Of a DNA stretch of 64,000 bases, positions 58,401 to 64,000 are shown in pieces; position 1 is the stretch's first letter; each line of letters begins with the position of its first letter. The DNA comes from Siphonodentalium dalli (taxonomy: Eukaryota > Mollusca > Scaphopoda > Gadilida > Siphonodentaliidae). The translations under genes were made by a program, and so were the position numbers. The stretch lies in NCBI GenBank assembly GCA_032622095.1, contig CP136064.1:258211863-258275862 (forward strand). Direction: 5' to 3'. A model generated the notes under the pieces. That model did not search any database. It was not told the origin of the DNA and saw only the letters and a list, made by a program, of their open reading frames with translations.

Positions 58401-61149
58401 CCAAAAATGACCTTTTTTCAGGTTGATTTTTGTTGATTTTCATAATAAAATTACAGTAAAATTATTCTAACTCTGAAATTACTCGACCAATGTGCATGAA
58501 ACTTGCCATGTGTCCTCGGGGAAATATATGTTCACGCGTTGACTGGACCAATATGCAAATTAGTTACTCAGACTTTGACTAATTTGCATATAATTTGCAT
58601 ATTTAATGAGGAAATTGGACTAAAAATCAGCGAAAAAGTTACTTTTCAGGGAATTTATACCCAAAAAATGGGAAAATTTATGTTTTGCATTAAGAATATG
58701 TCAATGGTGTTGTTATTGGTCCATCATGACCAACCATAGATGACCATGGGTTCAGTAGTATGCAAATTAGATGTTATGAATAGCCACACCCCTTTCTGGT
58801 CGAAACATGTGTGTATTCGTAGGTAATGTTGGCTGCGTGGGGGATTATAAAAACCAACTATAAAAATAACCGAAGACTGTCATATTATAGTGCGATTATA
58901 TTATTCTAAATTATACCATGTCCCCACTGGGCAAAATATTTCATAAATGTGTTAGAATTTACAGCAATTACTATTCGCATATTTATATTGCATACTAATG
59001 AGGTCATATCATAAAGAGACACAGTATCGTTGCGAGTCTATGAATCTGCATGTACCTACAGATTACTTACAATGGATCTGGGATAATCTATCACATTATA
59101 AGATATTGTAAACATAGCAGTAAAACAATGAGTGAACATTGACATTAGCAAGCACATTCGAATCTTGGTCCAATGTCTGATTAATTATTAGTAAGAAAGT
59201 TGTTATAAGTACATATAACCACTATTGGAGTAAGGATAATCCAAATCGAACTAGTCAGTGACTGCGCTCCAGAATTGTTATCCAGACAAATTATTGATTG
59301 ATTCATGGTGCAACTCATGCATGTTTAAATGGTTTTTTTATGTTGCTCAATGTTGACACAATATTTATTTCACCCCATAATTAATTCGACAAAGGAGAAC
59401 CACATACAATAGTCAAGGGTGTTCAACTTGAGCAGTTGAGATGGTTTTGAGTAACTACTACTACTATGCAGCCAGCACATGTCAGTGTGTTAAATTGATT
59501 GACTTGTAATTGTTTGTTTACCTGAATTATATCAGATATGTAATGTAATAAAATTAAATGCATGTTGAAGTTGACTTTTGCACATGACAATTATCAAGAA
59601 AACGATTCCTGCAGCAGAAAGGTCCACATACTACATGCACATGTCTGTTTTGTAAAAATTTCTATCAGTGTTGACATGCTATATTCAGTACGGTAAGTCA
59701 CCGCGGGGACAAAGTGAAAGTAGAAACCCAATTTAATTGGCAGAGAAAAATCATAAATATTTGCCCAAATACTCTTTAAATATCAAAACTAAACAATTTT
59801 AAAGCTAATTTTAGTTATAACCAAACCTAATTGTGTTTAAATAGACGCTTTAAACGAAGACATTTGTCAAATTACGTTCAGAATTCAATGCATTTCGCAA
59901 GGACGTCAGAGGTCACGTAACCGGATATAACTGTGTTTGACCTAGTGTTACGCCCTATTTTCGGGGGTGGTGTTTGTTTAGGTAAATGTCCGGAGGGGCA
60001 AACTAAAATATAGGAAGCGGGTGTGATGCGTTTTAGATTGCCGAGACCGTGCTCTATCTAATTTTCGGGTATACTTTTTTTCCAAAGTCCATTTTGTGTC
60101 AAATTTTCTTCAATTAAAACTTCAAACAGCCATAAAAATCTTTAAAATCGATTAGAAAAAAAGTATACCCGATAAAAATGAAGAGTGCAATCTCCTCTGT
60201 CTGATGACATACATTTCGGCCAATGAGAATAAGATTTGCCCCTCCGGGTTTCAACTTGTTTACAAAACGCAATTGATGGAACAGCCAAAAAAGCCGGTCC
60301 GCCATGCCGTTACGTCGCTTTTCATGCCGACACACCACTCAAATGCAATTATCGCCCACAAATCCCAAGAATATCACACAAATTATACATCAAATGAAAG
60401 ATAAATTCCAAATGGACACAACACAGAAAGAATTATGAAGTTTCCTTTTGTTTATTTTTTATACGAAGCGATTGTTTGTCCAAAACATCGTTTTTTTACG
60501 AATTTACAACAGATTACGTCGTACGTTGGAAGTGCCTACTGATAAGGCGATGATAATCATACATGGTACGATACCGATTTAGTATGACACTGTTTTTAAT
60601 ATTTGTATTTGAAATATGGTGTTAGGCTATGCCTCTTGTATCAAATTTACAAAACGACGATATTCATATTTAACTATTATAGTTGAACATAACTAAAATA
60701 GTTGAATGCAGGATGTGCCTGACCTTAAATTGGCTTAATTAATAGTGGAATTCAGGATGTGCCTGACATGCAGGATGTGCCTGACCTGTCTACTCGATAT
60801 TTGATAACCTCCACAGAGCAGGGAAAACAGCAAATAAATGTTAGAAATATACCTGATAACTGAAGAAACTGTCACTATCTTTCTCGCCCTTCACAAAACC
60901 AGGTCTTATCGATGTTTTACTCGATGTGCTCAACACACTTTTTCTGGAGTAAACACTCCCCGGGCGATCGGTGCGGTTGAACCCGCCTCCTGTAAATTTC
61001 ACATCAGAATCGTCGCCATTGGTAGCAGCTGTCTCTATCTGAAGCGTTGCTCCTATAAAATTCCCTTCTTGTGCAGCCTTTTCTTCGTCCATTATTGCTT
61101 CGGGAGCCGGAACTTTCGTCTTTTGCGTTTCTGAACCAGCGTCAGCCAT
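43723..61149 (-). CDS. TPRG1L: TPRG1L-like gene, complete, four exons
   Basis: Exons on the minus strand are 61149-60853, 53102-53011, 50032-49856 and 44068-43723; phases join and the sum is 912 bp, 303 residues plus stop (human TPRG1L is about 272). The family (TPRG1/TPRG1L, with an hSac2-like domain) includes mover, a synaptic-vesicle-associated presynaptic protein in vertebrates. Diagnostic matches: GAWLLSEIDHWD, KIVLLMDNSLLIYKFNFI, QKWNPWCSDIPW and LGYFKDRNGI at the C-terminus. The N-terminal exon is acidic and low-complexity, as is usual. The start ATG is chosen because it opens the frame after an A-rich leader. A transposon sits 34 bp upstream of it. Exon 3's donor is amplified in an 89-bp array. 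The gene converges on WRAP73. Confidence 0.92.
44606..45028. mobile_element. Fold-back element family G, degraded copy
   Basis: Ends TTAAAGCTACTCGATCCG and CAAATCGGATTGAGTACC pair; the left arm is well preserved, the right arm is largely replaced. Lies in the last TPRG1L intron. Confidence 0.7.
45029..45964. other. TPRG1L intron sequence, nothing recognised
   Basis: AT-rich intronic DNA with no structured repeat that I can support. Confidence 0.4.
45965..46560. repeat. Dispersed repeat with GGGCCATAACTCC units and GACA array
   Basis: Three diverged units of about 170 bp (AAAGGGCCATAACTCC, GATCTGTATTTT, CATACCAAATTTG), followed by a CAGACAGACAGA tract at about 46435-46490 and a hairpin TTTACCATACTATGGTATGGGTAAA. 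Confidence 0.75.
46561..47326. other. TPRG1L intron sequence, nothing recognised
   Basis: AT-rich; no feature supported. Confidence 0.4.
47327..47565. mobile_element. Family E, degraded copy
   Basis: AGAATGAGGTCCTCAGAG on the left and TTCACCCTCTGGGGACCTCA on the right, with a partly inverted spacer. Confidence 0.65.
48246..48400. mobile_element. Family E compact hairpin, near-perfect palindrome
   Basis: Single palindrome of about 150 bp whose ends extend into CAAGCCTTGAAATAG / CTATTTCAAGGCTTG. It shows the outer terminus of the family best. Recent deletion of the spacer and one hairpin is likely. Confidence 0.85.
48401..49204. other. TPRG1L intron; weak dispersed repeat
   Basis: Contains a diverged copy of the dispersed repeat at 14560 (GGACGGATCTCATAATTGCA, 48880-49100) and poly-C/poly-G short runs; no gene. 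Confidence 0.4.
49205..49870 (-). repeat. 89-bp array of exon end plus 5' splice site, 8 copies
   Basis: On the minus strand each unit carries about 35-40 bp of TPRG1L exon-3 end (GTATCCTCATTATTCCGTTA then TGCC) followed by GTGAGTATC and intron. Donor 5' G positions are 49855 (true), 49780, 49691, 49602, 49513, 49424, 49335 and 49246: first step 75 bp, all others 89 bp. Reading through the true donor gives CCG TGA at once. Confidence 0.95.
49856..50032 (-). CDS. TPRG1L: TPRG1L exon 3
   Basis: Reads (E)IDHWDCEHEKIVLLMDNS, then LLIYKFNFINKKVQEF and YPQYSVMP; human counterpart [20 protein letters not shown] then ICKYDFISLQC. Acceptor CATTCTTTTTAG, donor ATGCC/GTGAGT. Confidence 0.92.
50526..50692 (-). 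mobile_element. tRNA-derived SINE-like element, copy 2
   Basis: Minus-strand head GCTCCGTGATCAGAGTGTCG then GACTTGTCTTCGCTGTCAAC matches the element at 10790-10957, with a degraded A box. Lies in a TPRG1L intron. Confidence 0.55.
50759..50966. mobile_element. Family E, rearranged copy
   Basis: Outer ends CAAGCCTTGAAATAG / TATTTCAAGGCTTG, one broken arm (50790-50832) and one intact palindrome (50838-50930). Confidence 0.8.
51131..51521. mobile_element. Fold-back MITE, about 390 bp
   Basis: Arms ACGGATGGCCTT / AAGGCCATCCGT and GTTCTTATACCAATTATAAA / inverse TTTATGATTGGTATAAGAAC, plus TATCACGTAAATA / TATTTACGTGATA. Only copy seen in the window. Confidence 0.75.
51787..52412. repeat. 31-bp minisatellite, about 20 copies
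   Basis: Unit GCAGGGACCAGCCTAGAGGG plus YGACTTGGGAG. GC-rich within AT-rich DNA, in a TPRG1L intron 600 bp from exon 2. Confidence 0.95.
52507..52741. mobile_element. MITE family C, copy
   Basis: TTTAGCCCTTTCATGAAGGG through GATGCAGCATTAAAG and two hairpins to CATGGAAGGGTTAAA. The TTCAGGAAGCTCC block is deleted. Confidence 0.75.
53011..53102 (-). CDS. TPRG1L: TPRG1L exon 2
   Basis: Reads GNNFEAAVAECKKESKEE then IDGSLIGAWLLSE; matches human IEQAVEEIR...DGEIQGVWLLTE. Acceptor TATTTGTTGCAG, donor TCTGA/GTATGT. Confidence 0.9.
53241..53632. mobile_element. MITE with GRCCAAAAAAA termini
   Basis: Left GACCAAAAAAATAATACCTG with CGTTTAGG, right CCTAAACACAGA then a T-run ending GGCC. TAGGTAGGCAGGG and GGGTAGGCACC boxes lie inside. 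Related ends bound the larger element at 54088-55963. Confidence 0.6.
53760..53947. mobile_element. MITE family C, copy
   Basis: TTTAACCCTCTGATGACTGG to GCTCCCAACATGAAAGGTTA. The first hairpin has lost its stem; the second is nearly intact. Confidence 0.75.
54088..55963. mobile_element. Composite element, about 1.9 kb, with GGCC-A-rich inverted ends
   Basis: Left GGCCAAAAAAAATTTATACA then TTTGTTTCCGCTAAC; right GTTAGCGGAAACAAACG then TATAATTTTGTTAGGCC. Inside: a unit of about 121 bp repeated twice (54421-54660; GCGCATGCGCGAAGCTGG, GTCGCACGTGCTCGGCGACC), a CA-rich microsatellite at 55155-55188 and the array at 55280-55680. The block from CTAGAAGGTGACCCGACTTC to ATATATAATAGATAT resembles a separate nested repeat. 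Confidence 0.55.
55280..55680. repeat. Degenerate tandem repeat with TGGGTGGTGGGATGGGG motif
   Basis: About four units containing CACTATGGGTGGTGGGATGG, GGTGGGCGGGCGCTTATATA and TTATTATTGTGGGC. Apparent open frames are repeat artefacts. The G-tracts could form quadruplexes. Confidence 0.75.
55964..57785. other. TPRG1L intron 1 sequence, no gene recognised
   Basis: AT-rich intron. At 56150-56380 are repeated (T/C)CCAATTCC / TTCCAACTC words (for example AATTCCAATAGTTGGAAAT), a low-complexity degenerate repeat. Confidence 0.4.
57786..58017. mobile_element. Family G, half copy (right arm)
   Basis: Retains ACTTGATTTTAGAGTTATCC through ATCAGACTGAGTACCTTTA; the left arm is absent, so it cannot fold. 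Confidence 0.7.
58018..60065. other. TPRG1L intron 1 sequence, no gene recognised
   Basis: AT-rich. Contains TTTGCATATAATTTGCATAT words near 58550-58600; no supported feature. Confidence 0.4.
60066..60171. mobile_element. Mini MITE, 106 bp
   Basis: Perfect inverted ends CGGGTATACTTTTTTTC and GAAAAAAAGTATACCCG around about 70 bp. In TPRG1L intron 1. Confidence 0.7.
60700..60800. repeat. Short repeat ATGCAGGATGTGCCTGACC, 3 copies
   Basis: GCAGGATGTGCCTGAC occurs at about 60708, 60750 (with TTCAGG) and 60770. It lies just downstream of TPRG1L exon 1. Confidence 0.7.
60853..61149 (-). CDS. TPRG1L: TPRG1L exon 1 with start codon
   Basis: Encodes 99 residues from MADAGSETQKTKVPAPEA to KDSDSFFSYQ, ending CAG/GTATAT in phase 0. 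The first 80 residues are acidic/Ser-rich and look disordered; FFSYQ corresponds to the human EYFVFR start of the conserved domain. The leader CAACAAAATAAAATGG gives an A at -3. Confidence 0.85.
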
Positions 61150-61182
61150 TTTATTTTGTTGATTCGTGACGTCACCGATGTG

Positions 61183-61830
61183 GGGTCCGTGACTACCCGC
61201 CCCCGAGACAACCCGCCCCCGATCACTGTGGGACAACCCGCCCCCACACAACCCGCCCCCAAAAATCAATTAGCGGTAATCAGTGGCTAATTAGGAGGTG
61301 TGAGGGGATTATGAGATGTTTGTTTAACGAAACTGGGTTGTTTTTTTATCGATTTTTATTTGATAACATAGACAACATAAAAACACATGTAATATAATAT
61401 AACTTATGAACACAAAAATGCATCAACTATAATATGTTTATTTATTACGAAGTTTAATGAACGAAATTTAAAAACGGAATGAATGAATATGAACGAAGAT
61501 TAAAAACACAATTTAATAAGTTTAACGAACAATGATTAATTTGATGCTGTCGCTGCTGCTGGTGTCTTTCTGCACTGTGCCGGTCTCTTCTTCGTTCCGT
61601 AGACTTTTGAACACTTCTTCAGGAAGCTGGCTGTTGTTAACCTCGGTGGATCGGACATATAATCATCCCAAAACTCCCTAATCTTCATGGTCTGAAGTCT
61701 GGTCTGATGATGGCTGAGGCGATGAGGTGGCATGGCCATGGTAGTTAAACCCGCCCTCATTTATCGGGACAACCCGCCCCCAAAACAGCATAGGGGCGGG
61801 TTGTCTCGGGGGCGGGTAGTCCCGTTCCCC
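61183..61830 (-). mobile_element. DNA transposon in the TPRG1L 5' leader
   Basis: Termini of about 37 bp share GACTACCCGCCCCCGAGACA and ACCCGCCCC, flanked by the duplication CGATGTG (61176-61182, 61831-61837; CCGATGTG as 8 bp also fits). Several further ACAACCCGCCCC boxes lie just inside each end. A 74-codon frame on minus (61760-61536) contains EFWDDYMSDPPRLTTASFLK and ends in a basic tail; I cannot place it in a transposase family. Superfamily unknown; the 7-8 bp duplication would fit hAT or P. Confidence 0.75.
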
Positions 61831-61837
61831 CGATGTG

Positions 61838-62329
61838 TCTTCTTTCTAAATATAGATATGACTATTTCACGTGCTGCAGGTAGATTTTCCTCGTGCTTTT
61901 AAATCACCCGAAAGCTCTCACCTGTTTAGTGACTCTGTTCAAATATTTGGGTATCAATTGGAATTCACCCAGACGGAAAAAATATTCTTCAGTTGTGGTA
62001 AATTCTTACTCACAAGACCATGGTTATGAAGAATCGTTTGTGGGCATGTTTCACCATATGACAGATACTCAGGTGCTATATGCCAACATGTCATCTGAGT
62101 ATGATAGTGAACCAACTGTAGGCCTATATCTAAAGGCCTATCTATATGACTAATTTTGTTTAATACAAACAAGGTTTTGAAAATAGTCCCCTCAAAAGAT
62201 GAGGCTCAAATATATATTGAATAGTTTAAATATCAGTGTACAGTCATTTGTAAATTATTTTGACCGGTAATGCAAATCCCTGTATTTGCATGATTGAGGC
62301 CGCGTATACCGACCACGTAGGCCTCAAAT
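61838..62329. other. TPRG1L upstream flank
   Basis: Original 5' flank beyond the transposon; CACGTG at about 61868 is one E-box. No gene recognised. Confidence 0.35.
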
Positions 62330-63430
62330 TTCAAGTTCAAGTTCAAAAGCTTTATTTATAAAGTCAGGCATTTTAAATTACAAACATGAGCATTAAGCTC
62401 TTAACTGACTTGTAAAACAATGAATATGTACATAAACAGTAACGTGAATAAAACACAACCTATCTGAAAAATAAATTACATGTATATTAGCTAAAACTTT
62501 GTAAAAGACGAGTAAAATCCCTGAGGACAGGTAGCCCTGACTCGATCAAAAGCGTGAGACACAAATTTGTATATTCATATACGGCACAGTAATGTGCACA
62601 ACGAGTCCATATTTCATTCCTGGATAACACGTTTTGTTCCATTCAGAGATACCAGACCAGAGAGTGCGGATTAAAATACGAAACATATGCATATAATTAG
62701 GATATCCTACAGGCACTGCATTTACATTTAAAACCATTCCAGGTTTGTAACATACATTCAAAGTCTTTCATCGTCTCTGCGGTTCTGCATGACTCTGGAA
62801 GAGAATTCCACACTTTAAGTGCCATGAATCTAAACGAGCTTAAACCGAAAGTAGTAGTATCAGGTGATGGCAGTTTCAGAGTCTCAGAATTTCTAAAAGA
62901 GTATGAACTATGTTTACGTTTCACCAGGCAGTCCAAATAGGAAGGAGTGCTAATGTTCTTCTTTAGTATTTTGAAAACTGTGAGTGCCATAAGTCTGAGT
63001 CTTTGGAGATGTAGATGCTCACAGTTTGCAATCTTTAGGAGAAAGTCATAATCAGATGTGTAGTCATTATAGATAAAACGAAAGGCTCTCTCCTGAATTT
63101 TCTCCAGCCTGTCCGTATAGGATACACTGCAGAAATGCCAGGTAAGAGGGCAGTAATTAAAATTTGAGAGGATGAAAGATTTGAAGATACATTTTTTGCC
63201 CGAGAGGGTCAGCATATGTCCAAGTCTCTTTAAGACATTTAGCTGCCTTGATGCCTTTGAACATAGCGAATCAATTTGAGTGTTAAACGTCACTTTACAG
63301 TCCAGAGTTATACCGAGTAATTTCACTTCCCCTATACATGGGATAAGATGTGAAGCATTTATGCCAGTTATAGATTTACTTTTGGGACCCAATGATATTG
63401 CTTGGAACTTCTCTGGATTTGCCTTCATGC
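62330..63430 (-). mobile_element. 5'-truncated LINE, 3' end of reverse transcriptase ORF
   Basis: The minus frame 63428-62697 (243 codons) begins NPEKFQAISLGPKSK and contains VKLLGITLDCKVTFNTQI, SFILSNFNYCPLTWHFCS and LEKIQERAFRFIYNDYTSDY. These are the conserved C-terminal connection regions of Jockey/CR1-type non-LTR reverse transcriptases. The catalytic palm lies upstream and is missing. The ORF is intact, so the copy is fairly young. The 3' UTR ends in repeated TTGAAC units at about 62332-62345, typical of CR1/L2-like tails. Confidence 0.85.
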
Positions 63431-64000
63431 CATTTAGTGCCTATCCCTATAGGCCCCTACACTGTGAGAAAACAGCTCAAATTTGGTTCCCCAATTACAA
63501 ATAACAACATAGAACAGTCAATTAGTCGGGGAGCCAATAATGTCCACCTGCACCCCCCCCCCCCCCCGATGATTACAAATAACCTTATTTTTATTGTTCC
63601 CTATGGTATCCAGATAAAGAATCAGGATTTCACCGAAAAATAAAGGTGGCCCTACTAGGTGCTAGAGCCATTTGAATCCAAGATGGCCGCCATTTCCTCT
63701 AATTCCGACAAGCTGTATTTAATCGTTGTAATAGATCGGTTGTTAGCAAAAGACACAGACACAATGTATGCCATTTTGTTGGTACGATGTCCTTCTTCAA
63801 AATGACGGCAAATAATAAAATAAAAAAATTCAAAATGGCCGCCAAAAAATGACGTCATATGTAAGAAAATAGGAAATTTAATTAATATTTCACCATATCT
63901 TCCATTGTTCTTCACATTAATCATTAGTAAATGGCAATGTTTTTCAGACAGTCATCAAGCGTGATAATATAGGGTCATTTTAAGACATTTTCCATTGACG
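63431..64000. other. No gene; poly-C run and dispersed repeat
   Basis: Poly-C at 63551-63567. The AAGATGGCCGCCATTT / CAAAATGGCCGCC words near 63680 and 63830 are inverted relative to each other and mark a dispersed repeat. Confidence 0.45.

Noticed and set aside
60838-61134. Plus-strand frame of 98 codons
   Set aside because: Antisense shadow of TPRG1L exon 1, whose minus-strand product has family similarity and correct splicing.

Overview
This is a metazoan nuclear scaffold, AT-rich and crowded with short DNA transposon derivatives. GT-AG introns, tRNA-derived SINE-like copies, LINE remnants and molluscan-style dispersed repeats point to a lophotrochozoan, probably a bivalve; that assignment is inference. 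No prokaryotic, plasmid or phage feature is visible.

Few real genes are present. (1) An intronless, full-length cytochrome P450 on + (8239-9774), with normal ExxR, PERF and heme-cysteine motifs but an abnormal I-helix motif. (2) The 3' six exons of a WRAP73 (WDR8) orthologue on + (21193-30176); the 5' exons were not found and may lie in the 100-N gap at 11570-11669 or elsewhere. (3) A complete four-exon TPRG1L-like gene on - (61149 down to 43723). WRAP73 and TPRG1L face each other tail to tail, as the two human genes do, so this is conserved microsynteny. A THAP zinc-finger fragment lies antisense inside a WRAP73 intron.

The rest is repeats. The dominant group is a set of MITE families sharing one cassette: a palindrome of about 68 bp built on CCAATGCATTCTCTTATATATGCGAG, usually present twice per element. 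The cassette sits inside at least four different sets of termini: A (TTAACCCTTTACCCAAC), B (TATGTGACCCGCCATATC), C (TTAACCCTTTCATGAC) and D (TTAACCCTTTGAGTGCCA). Separate fold-back families (E, F, G), two hAT-like MITEs, a TTAA-flanked MITE, a Mutator-like insertion nested in a B element, a transposon in the TPRG1L 5' leader, two LINE remnants and several tandem arrays fill the remaining space.

The most unusual observation is that three exons in the two conserved genes (two in WRAP73, one in TPRG1L) each run into a tandem array whose repeat unit contains the last bases of the exon plus its 5' splice site. This gives 8, 3 and 8 copies of a near-identical GTGAGT donor. In all three only the exon-proximal donor keeps the protein frame; every downstream donor would include a stop codon.
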